From contig JAYMTA010000970.1 in the NCBI GenBank assembly GCA_036897625.1, positions 1 through 22,670 on the forward strand: a DNA stretch of 22,670 nt. Direction: 5' to 3'. Positions 10,160 to 19,554 of the stretch are shown here, in pieces; within the stretch, counting starts at the first letter, position 1, and every line of letters starts with the position of its first letter. Both the position numbers and the translations under genes were made by a program. The notes beneath the pieces are model-generated. The model did no database searches. It saw only the letters and a program-made list of their open reading frames with translations, and had not been told where the DNA came from. The stretch is from Pelargonium cotyledonis. Lineage: Eukaryota; Streptophyta; Magnoliopsida; Geraniales; Geraniaceae.

Positions 10160-12988
10160 AATGATGATACCATCGCACCTAACTTGTGCAAGTCCTACGT
10201 GCTTTAACTCTCCGCAAGGAGCTCTCAAGTGAAAGTTAGCTACAGAAGTTCATGCCCAGTTTGCATGAAACAGTAACCCACCTCAGACCAGCTACCACCA
10301 CCAGCCGTCTTCTCCAATCTTTTCGTCTACCTCGCCCCTTCCCAACATTGTCTACCCAATAGAAGCATAACTTTCTACATCAATGTCTATCAATATTTTT
10401 CAATCATCACTATTAGATCAGCTTCTTTCCCCCCCAAATTAATCTACCTCTCCTTATTGGGCAACTCTTGAGGTGCCCCAGCTTTCTTCTCGATTCTGTC
10501 ATCCCTTTCTCCTTTCCCAGATTTACAATCATTCCTGTTTCTTCTATATCCACATTTCCTTCTAACCCCCCTCATTAAATCTGATCCTTCCCCAAAAGGC
10601 ACATCCCAGTTTCCCTTCTCTTCAACCCTAACCCACCTCTTGGTTTTCTGTTTGATTATTCACCTTCGTTCCCCAACCCTAACCCTAATTCTGCTCCTAT
10701 GGCCTCTCCCCCCTCCATTCTGTCCAAACATGGTGTGGAGGTCTCCTGTCCCCTGACTATCACCAGTTGTTTGTCCACCAACCTCCAATGCTCTCTTATA
10801 GCTATTTTGGTGGACAAGAGGAATTTTTCCTCTTCTCTTCTCAGCGAGCTTCTCCATGGACTATGGATCCTCTATGATTCCTTCCAAGTCCAGAATATCG
10901 ATGAGAGGAAATATCTTCTTGTGTTCTCCAACCAGAGAGACGCCTCTACGGTGCTTAATGGAGGACCTTGGTGCGTGGCAGGTGCAGTGTTAATAGTTGG
11001 GTCCCTTAATCTCTTTGCTTCACCTAGGCACATTGGTGCTCCAATGTCCTAGGTTTGGATCCAACTGCATGGCATTCCATTTGCTCATGCCCATCCTGAT
11101 TTTGCTGCTCAAGTGGGGAGCCTTGTTGGTCCACTCCTGGATGTGGACAGGTCTGACGATAGGGATGGTAGGTGGCTCTTCCAGAGGGTTAAAGTGTGGA
11201 TCAACTTTGAAGAGCCACTCATCCCGGGTTGCTATTTGAAGCTTGACAATGGAGGCAGAATCTAGATTCAATTCAGATATGAAAGAATCTTTAAAATCTG
11301 TCTCAAATGCGGGCACTTGGGACATTCCTCTTCTTCATGCAAGCTTTCTATTCAAGAAGCAGAGGCGAAGCTATCCAGGAGAATGAGCTATGCTCTGGCT
11401 CAAGGCATTCACACCAATGTGGTTTTTGAACCCTCCATGCAAATGTTTACGTCAGAGATGCGAGCATTCCCCAACACCAAAAGATTTAAGAACACCATTC
11501 TATTTGTCTCTTCTGGTGAAGGGGGGGTGTTCAATTTCCAGATGCCTTCCAACTCCAATGAAGGCTCCTCAATCTTGTAAAATAGTAATGGGAGTTTGAT
11601 TCCAGTAGCAGAGCCAGGGAATCTAGCAAGTCAAGGGAGAACTATTGAAGTTGGTGGCCCGTCCAATTCAGCCGGGTCGGGTCATTCGTATTCGGTCCAC
11701 TTTTTTGGAGAACAAGGCTCGGGTCAGTGGGTTACTTGTAGACCACCCTCGGTGGACCCCCAGCGCCGAGTAAGGAAATTGTTATGTCGGAGGCCCATTC
11801 GCCTCCCATTGTGGACTCTGTCATGGGCCAAGGAGACTTCCCGCAACCCCACTCTCGCCAAACCAGTGGAGCGTTGACCGGTAACTATCATGGTGGTTGT
11901 TCGGTGGCGCGTGATAAGCAATCGCTCAAAAGAGCCAGAATAGAGGAAGAATATGATCCAGTGAATGGTGTATCGTTGGTAACACCTGGAAGCCATGCTA
12001 GCACAGTAGTGGGACATGTGGAAGAGGACAACTAGCAGAAGCATGATGGGCCTATTGAGGTTCAGCCAGAGAATAGGGTGGCGAACTCTCCTCCTTGCCC
12101 CCCATTGACAAGACCTGATGATCAGGTCAATGATGACCAGCCTCACATGCCTCGCACTCTCCCAAGTTCCTTTGTGGGCCTCCTCACTCAGCCCACTCCA
12201 GTTCAATCGCCATTTCCTATAGGAGTCACCCAAAGGCCCACTTTCTCTTAATTCTAATGAAAACCCAGATCCTCTAATTCAGCAAGGCTGGCGCCCAGAT
12301 CGTCTCATGTCCAGTTCATCCAATTCAAAACTCTGCTTCCCTTCTTCGCCAAACCGACCCTTTCCCTCTTTACACAACCCAGCCATGTCCGAAAAGAACC
12401 CTATCATCCTTCTCTCCTTTGACTCTTCCTCCTCTTATACCAGTAGCCCTAGCCCGCCCTCTAAGCCAGCCATCAATCACTTGTCTGCAAGTCATGAGGT
12501 TTCCTCCAAGCATTCCTTTGCTGGAATCCAGTCTTTTCCCCTTGCCAGGAGATGTCATCGATCTTGAGGACCCCCTCTCTTATCAGAAAGAAGAATTTGA
12601 CCAGTACTTGCAGAGGGAGATAAGGTGGGTTGGACGGGATACTCCTGCTGATCAATTGATGTGTGGCCGAGGAAAACGAGCAGCTTCGGAGCCGGAGGGT
12701 TTCGATAGAGGAAAAAGAAGGAAAGAAATGGCCAGCAACTGGGACGACGGATCTGAGGGATATTGTTCGGCAGCGTTTTAGAGAAGAAAGAGCATGAACC
12801 AGGGGACAAGAAGTTAAGACATTATATGGAAATTTTTGTTCGTGTTTTTTGTAATTGGGCAACCCGTTGGCTTGTGACCGGAGCCCATAATCTAGCGCAA
12901 ATAGGAAAATTTGGCTTTTGTAAAACATGGTTCATATTTCATTAATATAAGTACTTCCTTTCTATAAAAAAAAAATGATGATACCATC
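10160..12988 (+). mobile_element. Non-autonomous LINE (L1-type) with target-site duplications and poly(A) tail
   Basis: The element is flanked by direct repeats: AATGATGATACCATC at 10160-10174 and ATGATGATACCATC at 12975-12988. It ends in an A run at about 12965-12974, which marks target-primed reverse transcription on the plus strand. The body (10175-12974) starts with a C- and T-rich leader, then carries a dead ORF1 with a DUF4283-like region and CCHC knuckle (10699-11877). After that come open but short frames, including a basic stretch (RGKRRKE) near 12700-12730. No endonuclease or reverse transcriptase ORF2 was found, so the copy depended on proteins made by another element. It contrasts with its flanks in being richer in C and G. 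Boundary confidence is high because of the matching repeats and the tail. Confidence 0.85.
10699..11877 (+). pseudogene. LINE ORF1 (DUF4283-like, CCHC zinc knuckle), three in-frame stops
   Basis: A single frame runs from ATG at 10699 to TGA at 11875-11877 with three stops inside: TAG at codon 118 (11050), TAG at codon 189 (11263) and TAA at codon 294 (11578). The N-terminal part shows the DUF4283 pattern (LVFSNQRDASTVLNGGPWCV), followed by VWIQLHGIPF and then the zinc knuckle C201-x2-C204-x4-H209-x4-C214. ORF1 of L1-type elements binds element RNA in nucleoprotein particles. Both TAG codons sit where the family has Trp, so TGG to TAG is likely, and the TAA is probably from CAA. All three would be C-to-T changes on one strand. 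The protein is dead as read; whether the frame after codon 294 belonged to ORF1 is uncertain. Confidence 0.8.
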
Positions 12989-13079
12989 AAACCGAACCTG
13001 GGCAACACCTCCACCTCTTTAAACCTCTATTTATTTCAACTTGGACAAACTTTGTTTAGTAACAAAATTGTACCAGACT

Positions 13080-13440
13080 CAATTTGGTCAGTAAATTTTG
13101 ATGATTTGTCTCAATTATATCCATGAACTAACCAAAAACAGTCATTCAATTTTTGTGTTTCACCCAAATTCGGTCCCTGAACTTTCACAGATTGCTCGAA
13201 ATGGTCTTTGAACTTTCATATATTGACTCACTTGAAATTTGTTATTAGAGTTTATATCAAAAGTTTATTAATCAAATTGAATCAAAATGTAAAAGTTCAT
13301 TAACTATTTTTAGTCAAAACAAAATTTAAGAAATAAATTGAACCAAAACATAAAAGTTCATGAACTAATTTTAGTTAAAAAAAGCTTCAAGTAACAAATT
13401 GAAACAAAACATAAAAAATATTCGGGGTCTATACTAAGAC
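13080..13440. repeat. Dispersed AT-rich repeat, right copy
   Basis: This is the second copy of the repeat at 9535-9900, in direct orientation. The best-conserved part is 13198-13227. The next stretch, with AAAAGTTTATTAATCAAATTG, matches AAAAGTTTAAAAATTAAATT in the left copy. The two copies are diverged, roughly three quarters identical by eye. The interval 13441-13765 shows nothing beyond AT-rich sequence. Confidence 0.6.
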
Positions 13441-13770
13441 TTTTACCATAACAAAATGAGTTATACATTGCTGTCTATCTTAGATTATAGAGGGGCTTCT
13501 TGTCTGCCTCCTATACATACGATGTACATCATTGAAAAAGTGATGTTTGTGTTTTTTTTTAGAAAAATTTTTATCATCTCTAAAAATGTCATTTAACGTG
13601 TAACATATTTTTTTCATCAAAATTAACGAAATATTTCAAATTTTAAGTCATGTGCAATATTTTTTGAAATTTTAAAAATACTCTTCATTCTATTACCCTT
13701 CTTCTTTATCACGAATATGTTCATCGTATTCATCGGAAAATTCATAATTTCGCTGAAAATTTTTTCTCAC

Positions 13771-13841
13771 TCCTCTCTCTCTCTCACTCCTCTCTCACTC
13801 CTCTCTCTCTCTCTCTCTCTCTCTTCTCTCCTCTCTCCTCC
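13771..13841. repeat. CT-rich microsatellite
   Basis: A run of CT dinucleotides broken by short CACTCC and TCTCC interruptions, about 70 bp long. It directly precedes the GC-rich island, a position in which plant genes often carry CT-rich 5' leaders. Confidence 0.9.
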
Positions 13842-14262
13842 CTCGGCCCGGAACAGATCTGGCCGAAACCAGATCTGCACGGAACAGACCCGTGCCCACC
13901 AGGAGCTCCAGATCTGGCCGGAGGACTAGCGCGGAGATCGATCCTTCGCCGGGAGACGAGACGATCGTGGAGGTCGCCGGATCTGGCCGTGCGCCGCCGT
14001 GTAACCAGATAGCTCCATGTTCCAGCTTTTTCTCTCCTCCGATTCCACAACCTCGGCCACCGTGAGAGTCGCCGTCGTGAGCTTCGTTGCTTCCTCTCCC
14101 TCGAACGTCGCCGGCGAGACGGTTCCGGCCACGAGATCTGGACGAGCGCGGAGCTCAGCGTCGCCGGAGTTTGTCGTCTACCCACGCCTTGCCGTCGCCG
14201 GAGCGCCTCTGTTGCCGCCAGAGGTCCCGCCGGAGAAGGAAGGAAGACAGGGGCTCCTATGT
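13842..14262. other. GC- and CpG-rich island with recurring AGATCTGG and GTCGCCGG words
   Basis: This 420-bp stretch is sharply richer in G, C and CpG than everything around it. AGATCTGG or GGATCTGG recurs near 13856, 13910, 13979 and 14134, and GTCGCCGG recurs near 13973, 14107, 14159 and 14193. Open frames on both strands (for example 14017-14361 plus and 13784-14185 minus) encode low-complexity Arg-, Ser- and Pro-rich protein and look like by-products of composition. It may be a captured gene or 5'-leader fragment, or part of a transposon. It ends in T-rich sequence, then GGGTCTGTTTGG at about 14307, a motif often at MITE ends. No function is assigned. The stretch 14400-14880 is AT-rich and featureless. 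Confidence 0.55.
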
Positions 14263-14899
14263 TTCTTTTTTTATTTTTTTTTTATTTTTTTTTCAAAAAC
14301 ACTTAAGGGTCTGTTTGGTAGTTTTTTTTTATTCAGTGAGAGAGTATTTTGGTTTTTTTGACCTCTTAAACGGAAAAATGGACGTCTAAAAATGTGGCAA
14401 TCTTTAGGGGGGTAAAAGTTACATCATGATCTTCGGGAGATGTATGTAATATTGCTATCTAAGAGGGGAGGTACATGTAATTTTTTTTTTTTTTAATATG
14501 TAATGAACTTTTTATTCAACTCAAACACGAAAGATTTTTTTATTGTGATTTTAACGTTTCCGTTAATAAATTTGACGAAATGTTTTTAAATTACTCGATT
14601 GTTTTAAAACGTTTGAACTAAATTGGTCCGTTTGTATAACATATGTACTAAATTGACACGTTGGATTGTTGAAGTACTAAAATCACACGAATTGGATAGT
14701 TCATGTTTTGAATTTTCCGTCGCCGGAAAATTCACGTCTTGAATCTACCAGTCGCCGAAAAAAGGTACCGCCAATTCATCAGGTTCACAATCGAAGTGTC
14801 GGTAATAACTCTGATACAATTATTAATTGTGCCTAAATTGAGTATTTGGTCAAAATTTGGGTATATTTTTGCCGTTTCCTGAATTGAAGTTTTGAAAAT

Positions 14900-14994
14900 T
14901 GAAATGGGCTGAAATTGAAATGGATTTATAAGGGTCCAATCCAGTAAGCCTGAAATGGGCTGAAATAACCAAAAGCCCATACAAGCCCATTTCA
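14900..14994. repeat. Inverted-repeat module, copy B, in the ATP12 upstream region
   Basis: The module is bounded by perfect 11-bp inverted repeats, TGAAATGGGCT at 14900-14910 and AGCCCATTTCA at 14984-14994. It aligns with copy A (5461-5551) at roughly 80 percent by eye. It contains several TGGGCT/AGCCCA words (site II type) and ends 95 bp before the ATP12 start codon, so it probably acts in that promoter whatever its origin. Confidence 0.65.
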
Positions 14995-15023
14995 GAGACT
15001 CCTCTTTCGTCCTCAGCAGTCAA

Positions 15024-15032
15024 AAACCCTAA
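15024..15032 (+). promoter_or_regulatory. Telo-box (AAACCCTAA) in the ATP12 leader or promoter
   Basis: AAACCCTAA lies 58 nt before the ATP12 ATG and 30 nt after the cluster of AGCCCA site II motifs. The pairing of telo-box and site II is a known arrangement in promoters of plant genes for ribosomal and mitochondrial proteins. No TATA box is evident. Function is inferred. Confidence 0.5.
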
Positions 15033-15089
15033 CTAAATCTGAGGTCAATTGGATCGTAACGCTTCCATTTCCAGTGGAGGAATCTATCA

Positions 15090-18000
15090 ATGGCGACTTC
15101 AGTAATGCACAAAACCCTTAAATCAATACACAATTGCAGGCTCGTATCTTCTCTTTCTACTCAGAGTCTCATCTTCAGCAGGAGCTGCTCCTCCACTGCA
15201 CAGCAACTCCAATCCGATAACAATGATGCAATTCAACTCAAGGCACCAAGCTCCAAACCTGCATTCTCCTCGTCATCGGCGACGATGCCGGTGTCGTCGA
15301 TGACCGGTTCGATCGTGGGAAAGAGGTTCTACAATCAGGTCACCGTCAGGCCGGCCGATGACGGCAACGGCTGGACTATCATGCTCGATTACAGAACCCT
15401 CAAATCCCCTCTCAAGAAACCTCTTAAGCTCCCAACTTTAGCTCTCGCTAAAGCCGTTGCTGCCGAATGGGAATACCAGGTATATGTGTTTTTCTTCCTT
15501 CATTTTCCATTTCCTCTCTTAATTTGATTTTGTTCCAAATTCTTTGTTGTAGGAGTGTTTGATTTGGGTGTGTTTTTGTGGCTTCTTGTGATGAAAATCT
15601 CAATTAGGTGATTTTGAACTTTGAAGTAATGGGAATTTTCCAATTTGAATGTTGCTATGATGTGGGTGTTCTTTAGTTTAAAGTTGGAGGAGGTTACTTT
15701 CAGATTTTAGCTAATTGTTTTAACTGACATTGTTCAAAATGTTTTTTTTTTTGACAGCCTCTTTGACCAAACCATCATTAAATGAAAATAAGGAAGTGAA
15801 AATGTTTATCTGTATTTGGATTAACACAAATACAAAATGGAAATGAATGGAAAATACTAAGGTAGAGTTTGTATTAGAATTTTGGTTTCTACTCCTATTT
15901 CCATACCCTGCATTCCCATTTGGTTCAGCTGGAGTGGTGTAATGGGTCATTTCTATTTCTGTTTTTGTTGATTGATTTTGTTAGAATAGTAAATTATTCA
16001 AATTTCTTCGACTTATAGAAACATTTAAAAATTTATGCACAGTTATTGTGATAATTGTCATTTAAGAGGAAGAAAAAGTACTGAAAGAGCGAAAAGGGCA
16101 GTAGTTGGTCTAAATATATCATGATCCACCTGTAAATGCACATTTTCTTTCAAATGTTGAATCCATAGTCACACCACTTTTGACAATTATCACGGATAAA
16201 AAAACCCACCCTTGACGATGCAAAAAAATTTCACCAATTGAGGAGCTGACGTGTACTTAGGTACCCCACTCTGGGAAAGCTTAGACCTTGTATTAGAATT
16301 AGACCTTGAACCATCGAATTAGAATAATTAAGGGCCTAGAAGCCTCTTCGGTAGAAGCTAAAATGGTCAAATATTACCACGAGTTGAAGATTGTTGAATA
16401 TGGGTTGAACCAAGATTTGGACCAGCCACATTTGTGCAAGGGAGCCATGATCCCACTTGTCACTGACTCCAAGTTAAGTTAAACTCCACTGCCATGTGTC
16501 CAAAAGTTACACCACGGCCATCGAAAGCGTCCCAAACCTTCGGGGATGCTTGCCTCCGTGTTCCCTTAATCCTCTGGTCAAGCCAAGCAGAAAGTATGGC
16601 TGCCACACGTCTAAGGACTGCACCAAAATAGGGGGAAGTTTGCCTCCATGTGTCCTTTGTCCTAGTGAGAGCTCGAGTGAAATGCTTGGCCTCAACCTAT
16701 CCAATGGGATCGCCACCACTCTGAGCCGCCTGGGGTCCATTTGGCTCAACCTTTTCTTTTTCTTCTCCACACATTAAACTTGTTCACCAGCATTCTTAGA
16801 ATATGTTTTGTGTATTTCCTCGAAGTCTTGGTCCACATTGTCTTCCTCAAGGCTGAGTCATGTACTCATGTACGAATTAGGCAGGTCACATCCTAAGCTT
16901 GTAGACCATCCTCGAGATCCAAAATACTTAAGTTCTACATCCAGATTGTAAGCACTTCGCGGAGCAGTAGAGCGAGGTGCGCTCTACTGGTAACCTCTCA
17001 GACTCTTTCTTGTAGCTATTCTTTGGAGACTTCCCCTTGTGGACCCTCCTTGAGAACCTTAACACTAGAGCTGACATTTTGGATCCGAATCCGTGGGCAT
17101 CCAAAATCCAATCCAACAAAAAATTGATATTACCCAACCAATTTCAGATTAGATTGGATTGACTTTTTCTTGTGAAAAAACCGACCGGATTGGATTGGAT
17201 CGGACAAGTCCGCTCATTTTACACTAAAAATCTATTTTTTGTCCAATCTGTTTTGAAAAAAACGATCCGCAAACATATTATCGGTTCGGATCTCATGTTT
17301 TCGATTATTAATATGCAGTATATGAAATTTTGATTTTTTTATATATGCCTTTCCAAATTATTCAATCCGACAAAGTTATGTATTTTTCTATAATGTGACA
17401 TTCAAGCGTAAAGTTATGTATTTTTCCCTTTTTAACTTAAACCAAAATGAATTAATATTTGTGATAGCAAAGAGAGTGATATATTTTTATTTTAATAGGG
17501 AAGACAATGATGAGTTTAACATATTACTTATGTTAGAGTATGAAAGAGAATCAGAATGGGAACAGGGAACCCATTCCATGTAAGAGGGAATCAATTTGTT
17601 CATTAGCGAATGAATGAGAATGAGAGTGCGGGAATGAAGTGGCTCTAATCCAAGCATCATCAATAAGAATCTCATTCCCTAATCAAAGATCTAATTTCAA
17701 CTCTACTTGAACTAAAAGTAATAAAATAAGCTTTGGCTGTCCATGTTGCTTATAGATAATAAAAAATTGTTTGTGCAGAAAATAAGGGGCTAATTTTCGA
17801 GCCTTTTTATTTTCTCATCTTTTTCCGTCATTTAAGTTTACCAAGTGGCAAGCACAATATTTCTTTTCATTTATTTATTTATATATATTTTTTTATCGTC
17901 ATCAAATATTTCTATTTGACCAAACTGGCTGAAGTGATTCTTTCATTGTAATGATGTAATGAGATGTTAATTCTTTGTAGCTAATAGATGGTATTAGGCC

Positions 18001-18945
18001 TTTCACAATGCCTCTCATGAAACTTGCATGTACTGCTCTGGAGAGAGTTCCGCTCACGAGGACAAATATTATTGAGAGTTTGATGCGCAAATTCCATCTT
18101 GATTTGGTCTTCTGTCGTGCTCCGAAGGATGACTATCGTACAAGCAATATCCATGGTGCGTTACGAAGTCATGTTTCTAGTGCTACATTTTTACATCAAT
18201 CACTGTCTGAATGTCTTTTTTTGTTTGTTTGTTTAAAAGCATTGATTGTCATCGGTTTCATGTGATATCCTCTAGATGTGTGGGTGATACGACTAAACAC
18301 TGTACCTGGAAGGAGGAAAAAGAATATTTAGGTTTTAGTTCAAAAACGTTGACTCTAAAAGGACTTTAGGATATCATGCATAAATTTTTATTTCATTTCG
18401 CGGAGATGTTGCAGTCTGAACGATATCTTTGAAATGAACTGAGGTTTTATTTCTTCATTTTATAAGGTCGAAGGTCAAGCATAACATTTATTTTTGAACA
18501 ACCCCTTATTGGTCAACTCTCTTTATTTATGTTTTAGTTAGGTTGCCCTGTCATTGCTCTTGTAAAGCTTCTTCCACTCTGCTTTTACAGTATGGCATTT
18601 TGTGTTTGGATTTCATCATGGTTAGCATTAACTAACCCATTGAATCTTCAAACTATTACAGAAAGACAAGTGAAGAAAATTGACCCTTTGCTGCACTGGG
18701 TAGAATCAGAGTTTGGTTTTAAACCTGTAGTGCGCTCCTGTATTTTTGGTGGCAAACAGGAGGATGGTCTTGTCAAGGCTGTGGAAAACCTTCTAAAGAA
18801 AACAGATGACTGTGAATTGGCGGCAATTGACGCACTTGCCTCTGCAGCGCACTCTTTAATAATTTCCATTGGAATATTCCGTGGGAGGTTGCAGATTGAT
18901 GATGCAATCCAGTTAATTAGGATTGAAGAAGATGCTCAGGTTCAA

Positions 18946-18980
<35 letters not shown>

Positions 18981-19130
18981 CATGCACACCCAGCAGCAAT
19001 TAATTGTGGACAGTATGTGCAGGTGGAAGAGTACGGTCTAGTTGAAGGTGGTCATGATATTGATATTGCTGATCTCAAAGTACAAATATCATCAGCTGCT
19101 GTTTTTCTAGGACTTGCGAGAAGACCTTAA
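15090..19130 (+). CDS. ATP12: ATP12, mitochondrial F1-ATPase alpha-subunit assembly chaperone, 4 exons
   Basis: ATP12 binds free F1 alpha subunit in the mitochondrial matrix and is needed to build the ATP synthase catalytic head. Exons are 15090-15479, 17981-18155, 18662-18939 and 19023-19130, all GT-AG with matching phases; 951 nt give 316 residues and TAA. Residues 1 to about 60 form a Ser- and Arg-rich, acid-poor start (KTLKSIHNCRLVSS) typical of a matrix-targeting presequence. The ATP12 domain follows: GKRFYNQVTVRPADDGNGW in exon 1, TMPLMKLACTALERVPLTR in exon 2, DPLLHWVESEFGFKP in exon 3, and YGLVEGGHDIDIADLKVQIS in exon 4. The acidic RIEEDAQ segment near residues 275-281 corresponds to the conserved region holding a functionally essential Glu in yeast. 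Most relatives have Trp where this protein has Tyr before GLVEGG. The start has a good context (ATCAATGGCG). Intron 1 (2.5 kb) holds transposon debris; intron 3 is only 83 nt. Confidence 0.94.
16240..17060. mobile_element. Unclassified transposon-like insert in ATP12 intron 1
   Basis: This part of intron 1 is clearly richer in G and C than the rest of the intron and has no matching coding frame. Two related segments sit inside it: GGGATGCTTGCCTCCGTGTT near 16541 and GGGAAGTTTGCCTCCATGTG near 16632, suggesting internal duplication. It may be a piece of an LTR retrotransposon, but no TG...CA ends or duplications could be fixed. Both limits are approximate. Confidence 0.3.
17063..17300. repeat. 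Probable small dispersed repeat in ATP12 intron 1
   Basis: The segment begins AACACTAGAGCTGACATTTT and is dense in GGATCCGAAT, GGATTGGATTGGATCGG and CCAATCC words. This composition is typical of a repeat often seen in plant introns. No terminal repeats were resolved. The remaining intron 1 sequence (15480-16239 and 17301-17980) is AT-rich, with GGAATGAGAATG words near 17540-17690 of the kind found in MITEs. Confidence 0.3.
18945..18981. repeat. CT/CA microsatellite inside the 83-nt intron 3 of ATP12
   Basis: A (CT)n run passes into a (CA)n run within the shortest intron of the gene, starting only about 6 nt after the donor GTTCAA, which is a weak donor. Length change here would alter the intron size directly and could influence splicing. 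Confidence 0.85.
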
Positions 19131-19261
19131 ACCAGGCATATTTCCTTGCTAACTTCATCCTTAAAAGCAGCTAGTCTTTAGGATTGCATTATTGTAAAAC
19201 TCAGAGTTGTCCAAATTGTTCGAGGATTGATTATTGATATATCCATATTTTATTTGTAATT

Positions 19262-19267
19262 AATAAA
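19262..19267 (+). promoter_or_regulatory. Possible poly(A) signal of ATP12
   Basis: AATAAA occurs about 130 nt after the ATP12 stop, preceded by TTTTATTTGTAAT, which resembles a plant far-upstream element. No other strong candidate was seen before 19400. The interval 19131-19500 otherwise shows no gene. Confidence 0.4.
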
Positions 19268-19502
19268 AAGAGAATGGAAGGGCCACTCTATTCTTCCAGC
19301 TTTTGAATATAATATTTGATCTATGACAATCATGCTCATTTGCTTTGATGTTTTCATGTTTATTAAAGCAAGTTGTTTGTTACTGGAGATGTTTCCCGAG
19401 ATGGTAAAGTTCGAAGCTTTGAAATCCTTGGGAAGGGACAAAGAAATAGTAAGACATGCTATATATAACCAATATTTTCTTTGTTTTGTACAAGTAGTGA
19501 AC

Positions 19503-19541
19503 TGATTCTATATGGTGGAACAAGAACATCATATAGAATCA
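19503..19541. other. Perfect 12-bp inverted repeat (hairpin) between convergent genes
   Basis: TGATTCTATATG at 19503-19514 and CATATAGAATCA at 19530-19541 are exact reverse complements around a 15-nt loop. The hairpin begins 14 nt after the stop codon of the cysteine-rich peptide gene, so it would sit in that transcript's 3' UTR. Confidence 0.8.
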
Positions 19542-19554
19542 ATGTTTTGAAGTG

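Noticed and set aside
10673..10690. AACCCTAACCCTAA resembling telomere repeat
   Set aside because: Only two imperfect units, inside the C-rich leader of the LINE. An interstitial telomere would need a longer array.
12473..12928. 151-residue minus-strand ORF
   Set aside because: It is antisense to the LINE body, has no domain and ends in the LINE 3' region.
13784..14185. Arg-rich 133-residue minus-strand ORF
   Set aside because: Composition-driven frame in the GC-rich island and CT repeat; no domain, and overlapping frames of equal length exist on the other strand.
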